From Lojkania enalia (Eukaryota; Ascomycota; Dothideomycetes; Pleosporales), in the NCBI GenBank assembly GCA_010094045.1, contig ML986817.1:17232-64893 (forward strand): DNA of 47,662 bases. The letters are read 5' to 3'. Within the stretch, counting starts at the first letter, position 1. Each line of letters opens with the position of its first letter. Below are positions 34,172-45,783 of the stretch, piece by piece. The notes beneath the pieces were generated by a model. It saw only the letters and a list, made by a program, of their open reading frames with translations. It had not been told where the DNA came from and did not search any database. The translations under genes and the position numbers were made by a program.

Positions 34172-35053
34172 ATGGCCTCCAGAGGACTCGGCCTCGTCGC
34201 CGCCGCACTGCCCATGATCTTCGGCGCCCTCAGTCTTGCCTTCGTCGTCACCTCGTTTGTGTCGGACGACTGGGTGCGTCAGTCGTACTTCTCGCCGGCC
34301 CTACAACCTCTCGACTGGAACGATCCGCTCTTCACTTTGCACCGAAGCCCTTTCGTCGTGTGCGGCGCAACCGCGAGCAGGCCCGACTCCAACACAGCCC
34401 AGTATGACGTCTCTTGCGTGCGCTACAAGGTCGCCGGGCACGGCCAGACGGCGTGCCAGACGCCCAACGAGACGAACGATTACACGTCCATCACGGGCGA
34501 CTGGCGTATGTGCCAACAGATCCACTTCTCGGGCAACTTAGTGCTTGCGTCGTTGGTGTTTGTGTGCGTCGCCTTCACCTCTGTGTTCGCCCTGGGCAGC
34601 CTCTTTGTAATTAAGGCTCTGCGTGGGCACGGCAATCACAACGATGCCCGTCAGCATCACAACCAGCACGAGGAATCCGATTCGCCCGCGGCCTTCTCCA
34701 AGCGTGGCTGCCATTGGCACCGCGCATTCAACGGCGGCCAGAACGGGCCGGCGCACGGCACCGCTACCAAGATAGCTACGTACTGGACCGTCACAACGCT
34801 GTCGGTTGCGGCGCTTTGCGCCTTTCTGTCCCAGTTCTATGGCATCCTCGGACTGGTGCAGAGCCAGCCGGACAATGGCATCTGGGCGAGCTTGTCGCTA
34901 GGCGCTGTGCAGGACCAGCAGACGGGCGATCTGAGCCATGCGCCTTGGGTCCAGGGCCAGGTGCTCACCGTGTACTTATCATTGGCCTGGTTCTTCGGTG
35001 CCTTGACGTGCGGATTCATTGCGGCGAGCTGGACCGCGCAGTTTAGAAATTGA
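34172..35053 (+). CDS. Four-helix (tetraspan, claudin/SUR7-like) membrane protein (293 aa)
   Basis: An integral membrane protein with helices at about 6-30, 122-147, 203-228 and 264-286. The first loop (about 31-121) is large and has four cysteines (64, 82, 95, 114) that could form two disulphides outside the membrane. The second loop, predicted cytosolic, is rich in His, Asn and Gln (153-186). Topology and loop sizes resemble fungal SUR7/PalI and claudin-like proteins, but the sequence motif is too weak to assign a subfamily. The start at 34172 (GCATGGCC) places helix 1 directly at the N-terminus; an upstream in-frame ATG at 33998 would add 58 residues of unlikely sequence. It lies between A and B and diverges from A, so it may be a membrane partner of that system or a bystander. 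Confidence 0.78.
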   Translation: MASRGLGLVAAALPMIFGALSLAFVVTSFVSDDWVRQSYFSPALQPLDWNDPLFTLHRSPFVVCGATASRPDSNTAQYDVSCVRYKVAGHGQTACQTPNETNDYTSITGDWRMCQQIHFSGNLVLASLVFVCVAFTSVFALGSLFVIKALRGHGNHNDARQHHNQHEESDSPAAFSKRGCHWHRAFNGGQNGPAHGTATKIATYWTVTTLSVAALCAFLSQFYGILGLVQSQPDNGIWASLSLGAVQDQQTGDLSHAPWVQGQVLTVYLSLAWFFGALTCGFIAASWTAQFRN

Positions 35054-35492
35054 TGGTCGGGACTTGATTTGTGAGAGCAAGTGTAGGGACGAATGGTTAC
35101 TAAGCTTGAGTTTAGAATCTATAGCTTAGGAACATGTGATAAAGTAATGCATTAAAAAATAGTTAATTTAATACACGAGAGCATGAAGTCATCGTTTTCC
35201 TCCATAAATTCGGAATCTAATATTCATAAGCACGAAGTCGACCATTTTTGATGGCGGGCTCGGTATATTGAGTTGGCTATGACTATTTGTACGCACTACC
35301 CGCACATACGTGACTCTAAGTACGCTACCATGACCGACTACTGCGCACGTCTGTCTTACTACACAGTGCCTAGGTGTCCCGTACACTCTTACCAGTGCAA
35401 GTTCTTTAGCAATCCTAATTCACGATCGCGGCGTTCGATAAGATAGGTCCCTAGAGAAAAAAAAATTACCTCATCACCACGTGTAGATATCG
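35054..35492. terminator. Convergent 3' intergenic region between the tetraspan gene and gene B
   Basis: Both genes end into these 439 bases from opposite sides, so it holds two 3' untranslated regions and polyadenylation regions. AT-rich runs near 35,140-35,170 fit that role. No gene is seen. Confidence 0.45.
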
Positions 35493-38400
35493 CTACGGTC
35501 CGTCGTTCCCGACGATATCACTCGTCAACAAAGGTCGCGCCAGCTGCAAATAGCCCTCGACATAAGTGTACGGCGCGAAATCCTTCCTAATCCGCGTATC
35601 CTCCTGCACAACGCCCATTTCGTTGTACCTTGTGTCATGCGCATCCGTCGGCATCGCCCCGGGCACATCATACGGCTGCAACCAACGCCAGAGCCCCTTC
35701 TTGCCGGACACGGGCAAGCGAATAGTCGGGAAAGCCGGTGACTCCTTGCCCGCACCATCCGGGAGCGGCGTTGTCCACGAGTCTGGGTCGACCTTGCGCT
35801 CTTCGTCGTACCACGCCGGCACATCGACGCTAATGAGCGACGGGCCGAGCCGGAAGAAGGCCGTCATGCGGCTCATAGCCTGTTGAATGGTCCATGCTGG
35901 CAACGAGAGGCCAGTAATGGGCAGAATGGGACTATAGGCATGAATGGGCGTGTACGGGTCCACGATCATGGTGAGGATCCTATACTGCGCTGCGCGAGCC
36001 TCGCGGTACGATGAGAAGGCGCGGCCGCTAGGGTTGCTAGTAGACACGTTCAACGAGACAGGATCGATGTAGTGTGGCGATAGTTTTATGAAGTTTTCTG
36101 GTATTAGCTGGAAGAACTCATCGTTGTCCGGGTCAGCCGAGTAGGAGTAGATTTTGTTCCAGTTCGTGCTGCCATCAGCTGTGTTGTCCGTCTCGAAGTA
36201 GCCGACCATGCCATCGAATGGTCGCTCCGAATCGCCGATCTTGACTGGGAATTGGTATTCGCAGAGCTCGATTTGCTCGTCTTCCGGCCTTTTTCCCAGT
36301 GTGTTGTGTGCGTGCAGTGCAGGAATAGATAGCTCAAGCGAGAAGCCGACGTTGACTAGGGCAAGCGGCTTGCCCACGAGCGCGTTTGCATACCCAGCGT
36401 ACTCCGCTGGCGCGAACGGCATCGCCTTAATGGCGTTATTGATCATGTATACGAACGACTTTAGGAACGTGCCTTGGTTAGCCACATCGATGACTTTCTT
36501 AATCAAGCCATCCAGTTGTGAAGGAACGTCGGTCTCCGCAGGGGTGGTCGGCGGGTCAAATGGAAGCCATTTGGAACCGAGCACGGCGTTATTTGGCCCA
36601 CCTATACGAATTTCACGGTAGAAGCGCCCATCCGGGCGGAAGAATTGCATTCCAGAATCTTGGTAGTTGATGACGATCCAACCAAAGATTGGGGACTCGG
36701 GCTTGTCATTTTCTGTCTCGCTCCAGAACGGAAATGAGGATCCTGGAGGCGACGGATTAAGGAAACTAGCATTCAGGCGAGCGTTTTGATTGATTGCTGG
36801 AGCCAGCTGCATGAATCGGCAAAGGGGCCAATCGCCATGCTCTGCTGGCGTGTCTTCCGGATACACGGTGTTGAGCTTGTTGTCGATGATGTCTGGAATG
36901 ACGAAGTCACTCATGCATGGATGTATGCTTTCTGGGACAGCTGGTGGGTTCTTTAACTTTGGTTTGGGCGCCGGGAGTGCTACCGCTTGGCCAAATTTGT
37001 CGATGATGTTCAACTAAACATGATTAGCAGGTGCTCGGTCGTGGAAATTGAGTACCAACCTTCGTGATCATGAGTTGTCCATGTGTCACGCCTTTGAATG
37101 GATGTTGAGGATAAGTCTCGGCAGGGAAATTGAGCAAATTTCCATAGGGTGTTAGATTACTGGAGGATTTTAGCATTAGTTCACACCTGAAAATTTTCCA
37201 TATACCTTCTCGAGTCAATCAACTTTAGCGTATTCTCCGTAAATCCAATATCGGTCTGAACCGCTGGAAGGAGTGGAACATTGGTTTTCCCGGGTAGGTT
37301 GACGGTGGGCTTAACATGTGTCCCCATTACACGTGTGGTGAGGTGCTCTTGAAGGCCTGACAGAGGACAAGACATGAACGTTAACTTCTCAATGCCGTCC
37401 AGGAGTTTTTTCTTATCTTCATCAGTTTTTATTGGCGAATTCGGGTCATTGCTATCAAGTACGGCCTTGACGGCGGTCGTTAGAGAGAAGATTGGTTGCG
37501 GCAGGATGAGGGTCCGGCCGGTGACGTACCGGAAATCCTTCTGGTTCTGTGTGTTTTCGGACAACAATTCAGGGATGCCGTATCGGACATGCGAGGTTGG
37601 GAGACCCACGGGGCTAGGACGAATTCCAACCGTCCACTTTGACTTGTCAATGTGGTAATACAGCGCCTCCCACTCAAGAAACATTGGTTCGAATGGGTTC
37701 TTTGTGCCCCAGTGCTGGAAACCTCTAGATGGCATTGGAGATTTTGGTAGGTTTTGCCCTGACGTTGTTATGCATCCCTTGAGAATCTTGAGCGCTATGT
37801 TATTCAATCTGCTGGGAAACGGGCTTGGCTTGCCCATGAACACAGTTTGCTCGACCCCATCTATTGATTGGGGAAAGAAACTTTCTATTCGAATTGGTAA
37901 CTCGTCCAAGAAATCCTTGGGCCAACCGGAGTCCATACCGGCAATACAGACCGTTGGTTCTTTGCGCATGAAGAACGGGTCCTCCGCAATCCGCTTGAAA
38001 GATTGATTATCCAGAGCAGCAGTCAGAACAGGCCTGATGCCGCCAGATTTGCTCTCAATATCACGTATTTGCCTGTCCAAATCCTCCACACGAGCTCTAT
38101 ATTCGTCCTGGATGTGATCGCGGATATTGCTCTTGTCGCTAACATACTTCCACCACTCGGCAAATAAATCCCAGCGCAGCTGCTGCAACTTCCGCTCGTA
38201 GGCGTCAAATCGGGCCTGTTTTTCGTTTAGATTAAGGAGATCATCAAATTGCTCCTTGGAAGGTGCCTTTGGCGGTTTGCCCGGGGCCGACTTCTCGGCA
38301 TATTCCCAGCGGAATCCAGACGAAGTCGATTTGCCGTACAGCGCATCGTAGAGATTGATATCCTGCGCTTTTGCCCGCTCATCGAATGAGTCGTTGGCCG

Positions 38401-39703
38401 CGTACAGCAGATCACCCAGGTTGAGCACCATCTCCGCTATCTCGTCGGCGTCCATGTCGCCGAATACTTGTTCAATCTCGGAGTTGCCCTTGTGAGCGCG
38501 CAGGAAGGTTATGACGCCATCTAGCGGCGTCACACCGGCCGAAATTGGTTCCATGGTGAAGTCAGGCCCGAATTTAGCTGCAACTTCGGCGGCCTTGCTG
38601 GGTGGCGCGGTACCCCATTTGAAGGGGACGGAGTAGATGGCGCCGTGGAGAACTGAGCGGGTACCCTGTTCTGAATAGAGCATACTTTCAATTTTCGCCT
38701 TCTCTTCTTCAGAGGCCCCTTCTGGTGGTGTAAGAGAGAGCTTGAGATTTTTTAAGGTTGTTCGAAACTGGAGCGGCGTAGATGGCGCTAGAAGATCGCT
38801 CCTTGAGAGGGAGTTCCAACCGATGACAAAATAATCGGCATTGGCTTCGGTTAGATACTTGACTGAACCATCTAAGCCGCGATATTTGAAGGCATCGACA
38901 ATCGAAAAGACACTTCCGTTGTGTGGGGTATAATCGGGGAAGACAGGATTAGATGACCCCAGAACAGTCAATGTCATAAAGTCATCCTCTCCTTCAATAC
39001 CGCGCTCTTCCTCGCTCCACGATGCTTCATCTTCGGGCCAGCCAGAATACTCGTTTCGTTTCCCAAGACATAATTCTGCTTGTTGTTCTAGAACTGTCCG
39101 CCAGTCCGGGTCGTTTGGGTCGATATTCCCCCGAATGAAGGGACTAACTTCAACCTCAATATCAACCGTATCGGGGATATCTTGAATCCGGCGAACCCTA
39201 TTTGACTCGACAATCCACGTTTGAAATTGTGGCAATGTCTTCCCATCCTCGCTCACTTGATGATTCAACCGCCTAGCGACGAGCCACCGGTTTGGCACTG
39301 AGGGAAACTGTGGCGTTGACAGATCGTCCTCCTGCGTGTCGGAGCGCTCGCCGTGTGATTTCCCTTGATTTTCCTGGGCCTGGGCAGCGCGGTACATTCG
39401 TGGCAGGGTCCAGTGCAAGTAGATGCCCAGGCGGTTGCGACGATACTTGGGCGGGTTGGCGTCCCATACGTCGGCGCCGATATCTGTGATGCGCGGGTTG
39501 AGTTTGGCCGGTGCCGTGTTGTGGAAGTCTACATGATCGACGAGGTCGTGCTGCATCAGGGCCTCATCAAGCCGTAGGCCCATATAGTTTGGTTGTGCGA
39601 TTATGCCGATGCGGGAGGGCCCTAGGTCGTTGGCGCATTCGGGTGTTAAGACGAACGCCGACAAGTTAACGGGGATAGCGACGTTTTCTATCTGGACTGC
39701 CAT
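35493..39703 (-). CDS. Giant protein B of unknown function (1,372 aa, three exons)
   Basis: Exons are 39703-37206, 37159-37060 and 37013-35493. Both introns are 46 bp (37160-37205, GTATAT ... CTAAT ... CAG; 37014-37059, GTTGGT ... CTAAT ... TAG) and restore an exact frame. The ATG at 39703 starts MAVQIENVAIPVNLSAFVL; ten further in-frame codons upstream begin only with GTG. No signal peptide or membrane helix is seen. The N-terminal third includes GIYLHWTLPRMYRA, PNRWLVARRLNHQ and FQTWIVESN, segments that look like a conserved fold core. Residues about 480-560 are charged and helical, a probable coiled coil (NEKQARFDAYERKLQQL). The C-terminal third has FGWIVINYQDSGMQFFRPDG. I cannot assign a family or an activity. 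It shares its promoter region with C, which argues for joint expression. Confidence 0.88.
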
Positions 39704-40619
39704 AGTTGCGAGATATGCTATAGCCACAATCACTGAGGACTAAAAGATAAATTGAGTCTTCGATGCCCCAGTGCTGGAAGCCTCCTGCTAGGCTCGAAAA
39801 CTTGGATAGAGTCCTTCTGTCGGATGGAAGTCTTGACGGGATTGGCACAGCAAACTGTTGCTAGGACCTTTTAGATAGCCTTCTCGCTGCCCTCACAAAG
39901 CACAACTTTCCAACGTCGCTAGGCGATAGTACGGTAGGCTAGCGATGGCGCTTCAAGGCGTTCCCCAGAACGGTGGGGTGCCATCGGTGTCGAGCGACCT
40001 TGGAGCAGAGCTCCCTGTGACCAGATAAACAACCCGACGGCAACACATAGCACACGGTTGTCCAGCCAGTCCTTCTGGCGCTGATCCCTAGACTCGCTCA
40101 TTGCATATGCATATGCAAGGTCATGTCTAGCTCGGGTGGGGTGGGGTATTAGTGCGGATTAGCGGTCGGGGCGGGGCATTGCATCGCGTGGATGGACGGA
40201 CCAGAGCTGCACCTTTGTCGAGAGCTGAGGTTGAATGCTTGCGCCCAAGGTCTTGTAATCGTATTATTCGTCCAGTTTTCTTTCAGCTCGCTGACAAGAT
40301 TCCAATAAAAGTGCCAAATTTCTTAGTACCTAATAATGCCAACGATAATAACGTTCGGCTGCCAAACACCCCGTCACGAGGCCTATAATCACGGCTGGCG
40401 TCGAAATGAAGCATGCCACTACTCGGCTCCACAAGGGCCAATAATGCGTAAGTGGAATCCCTAGCCGCAGACGTTGTATTGATGACGAATTCGGCTTGCT
40501 AAAGACGCGGGTCGAAAAGACGTCCATTACTGCATGCTAAGCTGTCCTTGACGGTCGAAAGTCCCCGTCGCTGCCAGACTCCTGTACGAAGTTTAGGGAT
40601 CCTCCCGGGAACTGTGGCT
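39704..40619. promoter_or_regulatory. Shared divergent promoter region of genes B and C
   Basis: The 916-bp region separates the ATG of B (minus) from the ATG of C (plus). It contains an 18-bp perfect palindrome near its middle, a GC-rich GGGGTGGGGT stretch at about 40,138-40,147, and a 20-bp near-copy of part of B's coding sequence (39764-39783). No convincing gene lies inside. Confidence 0.6.
40101..40118. promoter_or_regulatory. 18-bp perfect palindrome in the B/C promoter
   Basis: TTGCATATGCATATGCAA equals its own reverse complement. It is 398 bases from the start of B and 502 from that of C, close to the midpoint. Such symmetry fits a dimeric transcription factor or a pair of overlapping half-sites (TGCATATGCA twice, overlapping by four). 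No factor can be named from sequence alone. Confidence 0.45.
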
Positions 40620-43600
40620 ATGGGCGACAACGAAGCTCCAGAAATCCGCCTCTTCGGAGACGACAATAAGTTCGACCCCATCTGGGACGAGTTTATCCAA
40701 CACGCTGTTAGTAAAGACCTCATCAGCGACCTCGAAGTTGGGTCCGATGGATCTGTGGCATGCTCCACTCCGCAGTTCTTTAACTGCACGTTTTCTTCAG
40801 AAAAGGTTTTGCGAGAGTTTGAGCTGCGCCCTGAAGGAAATTTCACTGATGGGAACTCGCTGATCATGGGATTGAATGTTCCAGGCGGCAGCAATATTAC
40901 CACTATTCGGCTCCTGGATGCTTTTGGAGTGGACATAGCTAGACTTCCGCAGCCCCTTCGGACGATTGCTTCGATTCTGGAGAATGAGGTGGACGGAATC
41001 CTACCAACTTTCAGCATACACAACGCCACCACAGGGACTAAAAACGGCAGCTGGATCATAATCTTGGATGAGAGCGCTCTTGAGGTAAATTTCCCGGAAC
41101 TATTATCATTTCAATTCTGACTTAGCGATTAGATTTCGACCGCTTTGTCACTAGAAGTGAACCCTTTCTCCTCCGGAGAAATCGATTTTGGTGCAGCAGC
41201 TCAGGCCCTCCAGGATCTCGTTGGCCTCAAAGTCGATCTGAGCAAGCTCAAGTTCTCTACCCAAAACCTGCCCCGGTTTCGACTCAAGCACAAGGCCGTT
41301 ATTATTAAAAGCCTAGGTTCGCTATCGATTACCTCGCTATCTGAGGCCACGTTCGAGCTACCCGTCCCAGGTTTTATCATAAATCTGAAAGCCGGCAGCA
41401 ATGGCTTGTTATCTGCTTCGCTCCTTAGTAATGGTGGGTCCATTGGGAGCATGTTAGAGATGCTAGTTGACCCCCCTGATCAATCTGATACTGAGCCTAA
41501 AGGCCAAGACGGCATCTTCTTGGACGACACTATAAATCTATGGAAGGTAATCGTTCAACTTCCCGGCGCATCCGAATTTTCTGGCTCGAACATCACCTAC
41601 GATATTGGGTTCATCCTGACAATCCCGCTTCCCGGTTTAAACGTTAAAATCGCGCTAAGCTACAACTCTGATTTACGGACATTCACTGGTCATTTGTTGA
41701 CCAAAGAGATGTTTTTGAGCAGGTTGAATCCAAATTTCAATGATCTAGAAGACCTTGGACCCGGAATGCTGGCCGACCTTGAAGATTTCTATGATATTAA
41801 AGATTCCCCACAACTGAGAGGGCTACCTGACAATGTGCCGACCAGATTAGCGAGAGCTGTTATCACATACACGAAGAGCTCTGCCGATATTCCCTATGAA
41901 CTCTCCTTCTCAGCCGCTATGGCTTCTCAAGTAACACCATCCGGATCGAATGATGTGCCCTTCCCGTTTGCGTGGACCGGCATTACATTAAATTATCTCA
42001 GACAGGGAGGAGCTCAATCCGTCAACTCCTTGTTCTTGAGCTCTACATTCGAGCTTGACTCTCAATCAGGCAAGTTTCAAGCTGGCCACATGAATGTCGA
42101 ATTTGCATACCAAGATGCCAACGGCATCAAGACATGGGCCTTGAACGGCAGCGCCAGATACATCCAGCTTGGGGCCATCATAGAGTTCTTCGATCCGAAT
42201 CTTCAGAATGAGGTCGCTGAAGTCCTTGGAAAGTTGAGCATTGATCAGCTGGATGTTTCTTATACATATTCAGGCAATAAAGCGTCAAGCTTCTTATTCT
42301 CCGGTCTGGTATCTCTTGGAGATATCAATCTAATGCTCTATTACCAATACGCTACGAAGACAATACTCAACGACACAAATGGTAAAACGGCAGCAGATCA
42401 AAAAATAGGGCAAAATCCTAACTTGAAACCACTAAGGAGCGGGGAAGTACTCGCAAACGCAGAATCAGCGTGGCGCTTCGATGCATACTTGGATGCCGGT
42501 AGCTCGGGAAGCACCATCGGCACTATCGCAGATTCTATTTTAGATAATGCATCCGACAGCATACCCTCCTTCATTCGCAATATCCGGGTCGCCCCTGATG
42601 ACCCAACAGCCCATCTCATCACTCTTCACGCCGGGAAGTCATCTAAGACGGGTCCATCCGAGACAGTCGAACACATCGTGTTCCTTTTGAAGGTGGAAAT
42701 CCTCGACGTCGAGTTCACATTTGAGCAAGTCTCAAAATCGAGAAAAGTTATTCCAGGCTCGATAACTAAGCGGCTGCTCAGAGTCAGCGCCGGCAAACTG
42801 CCATTGCTCAGAGAATTGCCCGTTGTGAAGGAACTTCCGCAGCCGTGGCAGAAGCTACAGTATATGTGGTCTCCAGAGGCAGGATTGACCCGCGATGAGG
42901 TTGCCCTCATAAATGAGAAACTGCAGATCGAGGCACCAGATAATAAGCTTTATTTCAAGCCAGCAACACGAGACGCAATGAATCCAACCGTGGGAATCGA
43001 TCCAGTCGTCCTGGTTGAAGGGCATCACTTTATTGTGGTCGCTAATGACAAAGCCATTTTGGATCACATCTTCAAACCAGATGTGAATAAGAATACGCCC
43101 AACAAGAATGACGAGAAACCCGAGAACGCTTCACTGGCAGCTTCAATAGTTTCTAGTAATGCTGAGTTAACGGATGAAGAAACGCCGCCGTCAAAGGGTG
43201 CACTGAAGAAGACCAGCCAATTCCTCGACATCAGCGGTGTCTCTCTGCAGTTTAAGAAAGGCAGTCTGTGGATTTTTGTTGACGCCACTGTCAGGCTGGG
43301 ACCAATTGAGTTCTCCCTAATTGACTTCGGAATTGGATTCGATATTTCCGACCTGGAGATTAATAAGTTAAATGATGTATTGGGCCGCATTCAATTCCAA
43401 CTTGCTGGAATGGAAGTCTTGTTTAATAAGCCCCCTATTCTCATATCGGGCGCTTTCTACCACAATGTCGTTGAGGCCGACGGCAAGAGAGTCGAATCAT
43501 ATCGTGGTGGCATTTCCCTTGGTATTCCTCCATACAAATTCATTGCTGTTGGTGAATACGCAGTTGTCCAAATCACAGTCCCCGAGAAAAAAGAATTCAA

Positions 43601-45783
43601 GAGTGTATTCATTTTTGCGAAACTCGATGGTCCCATTATTGACTTTGCGTTTGCGACTCTCCGCGGGTTGCGTGTTGGGTTTGGATACAACTCTATCATT
43701 CGATCCCCAGCATTGGAAGAATTATATATGTTCCCGCTCATTGCTAGCGATGCTGCAGGCGGAGCCGGGAGTAGCCCTATCGCTATCCTAGATGCAATGC
43801 GGGGCGGTAGTAATCCTTTCGTACAGCTCAAAGACGAAAGCTTCTGGCTCGCATTTGGCTTCAGTATCAGCTCTTTCAACATCATTACGGCCACGGCTTG
43901 CGCCGTCGTGTCTTTTAGCGACGCAGGCCCCATCTTTGCTATCTACGGCAGCTTAGTCTGTGCCTTCCCGCCTGAATCGCCGTCGCCACAAGCACGCCTC
44001 TTCTACATCGAAGTCCTGATGAGTGCTGAGCTCAATTTCGTCGAAGATTGCTTCAAAGTGCAGGCTGCCTTGGCGCCAACTTCATTCGTATACGTGCCAT
44101 TCTGTCGCCTTGAAGGCGGCATGGCTCTGTACACGTTCTTCGGGCGGAACCCGCATGCTGGTGACTGGGTCTTCACCGTTGGAGGGTATCATCGTGCATT
44201 TCAGGTCCCCGCACATTATCCCAGAGCCGCTAGATTGGCTGTAAATTTCAATATCGACATCATCCGCATCCGCGGGGAGTGCTACTTTGCAATCACCCCG
44301 AAGGCAGTCATGACTGGCGCTTTGATAAAGTGCGAACTCGAGATTGGACCCGTGTTCGCCTGGCTGGCAGCTGCGTTCGATGCGATGGTGCAATTTTCGC
44401 CACTACACTACTGGGTCTCGATGTCCGTGGAGGTCGGCGTGGAATGCGATATACCGTTGTTGTTCGCTACCATACATATTCGTATCCACGTCGGTGCCCG
44501 GCTAGAAATCGAAGGTCCAGAGTTTGGTGGAACAGCTTAGTGAGTTTAACTCCGTTTCAACGGGCATGCATACTGACAGTCCCCCAGCGTTGACTTCTGG
44601 TTCTTCTCATTCTCTTTTGACTTTGGCGCTAGACCGATTGGCCCACCACCTATTTCCCTTGACGAATTCTACGAACTGTGCGAGAAGGCCGGCCCACCAG
44701 ACGATTCGCCTCAGGCCACGCCGCAAGATGGCTTTCACGCCCGTCTCAAATTCAGTATCGAAGATGGCGTCTTCAACATGCCGTCCAAGGACGAAAAGCC
44801 AGAGAAAGAACTGCAGCCACTCAAGGGTACCGGCGCTGGCTCTAAGTGGTACATCAAAGGCGGTAGCTTCCGCTTCCGCATTTCATCGGTGTTCGCGCTC
44901 ACGGGGGCCTTCCTCGAGACGGAGGAGAGTGCGAAGCGCGACCAGGCCGGAAATACAATCCTTCTGGGTGAGCAGAAGACAGTAGACATGGATGCTGTGA
45001 ACGAACCCAGTCTCGCCCCGTCGAAGCTCCATTCCCTACCGATGCAAGTACATGCGGAGCCCGAGAATATCCAGCCAGACGTCGCGCCTGCAAAGGACGG
45101 CATCACGTCGAAGCTGTGCATCGCCATCCAGGACATCGATGTCAAGGGCCGCACCATGGAAGGCTTCAAGCCGTCGTTCGTGTACAAACCTATGCCATTG
45201 ACACTATGGGCTGACCCGAGGAATCCTCCCAACCGGCTGTCGAAGGAAAAGGGCACCGTGGATCTACCTATGTCTGTGGTGCTACAGGCGCCAGATCCGG
45301 TCCTAGCGACTTCGAAGATTCCTCAGTTCAATGCGACAGATATGGCCAAATTGTGTGCTGGTAAATATCTACTCTCCTGATTCGTCCCGTGCCGCTTCCT
45401 AATTGAATTCACTAGGCTCCAACAAAATCCCGGGCATTCCTCTTGTCGTTCAAGACACCCTCCTCCCTGACGAGGTCGAGGAAACCACACAAACAGCGAC
45501 AGAAAAATGGGACACCATGGCCTCAAAGTGGCAGTCCAGTAGTGAGACAAACCTCGAGCTTGCTAACAATCTGACGCAGCTGTGCATGCAGGCACTTGGC
45601 TGGAACAAGCCGCCAGTTGATGTAGAGGAAAAAGCGGAAAAGGAGGGAATCGAGCCGTGGAAGCTACCTGTCGCCTTCCCAAGGAGGCTGGTCGCAGGTA
45701 CTGACCGGGAGGAGTTTGGAGTTGAGGATGGGCTAGATAGTTTCTATCTAGAGTTGCCGAGGACGACAGTTGCGACGCTTTAG
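40620..45783 (+). CDS. Giant DUF6603-type protein C (1,670 aa, four exons)
   Basis: Exons are 40620-41084, 41133-44539, 44588-45360 and 45416-45783. Introns of 48, 48 and 55 bp (GTAAAT...TAG, GTGAGT...CAG, GTAAAT...TAG) keep the frame exactly. The start ATG at 40620 follows an open stretch without another ATG in frame. Residues about 855-1310 match my knowledge of the DUF6603 family: GFGYN at 1004, DESFWLAFGFSISSF, then GDWVFTVGGYHRAF with GGYH at 1172-1175, VPAHYPRAARL, and HVGARLEIEGPEFGGTAY just before intron 2. The region is nearly all alternating-hydrophobic beta-strands. The first 850 residues are also beta-rich but not assignable. A charged region with a helical segment ends the protein. 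No signal peptide or transmembrane helix is seen. The function of the family is not known to me. Confidence 0.87.

Noticed and set aside
41120..41145. Gene C as two separate genes (190-codon and 1,131-codon frames)
   Set aside because: A 48-bp intron with GTAAAT, CTGAC and TAG joins them exactly in frame, and the second frame has no ATG start of its own at its left end.
43457..43933. 158-codon antisense frame inside gene C, and similar frames opposite genes A and B (for example 35566-35886, 36208-36621, 40499-41059)
   Set aside because: They are shadows of the long coding exons on the opposite strand, with no independent features.
29831..45783. Secondary-metabolite gene cluster
   Set aside because: No PKS, NRPS, terpene cyclase, P450, methyltransferase, transporter or zinc-cluster regulator is present; the large genes are not modular synthases.
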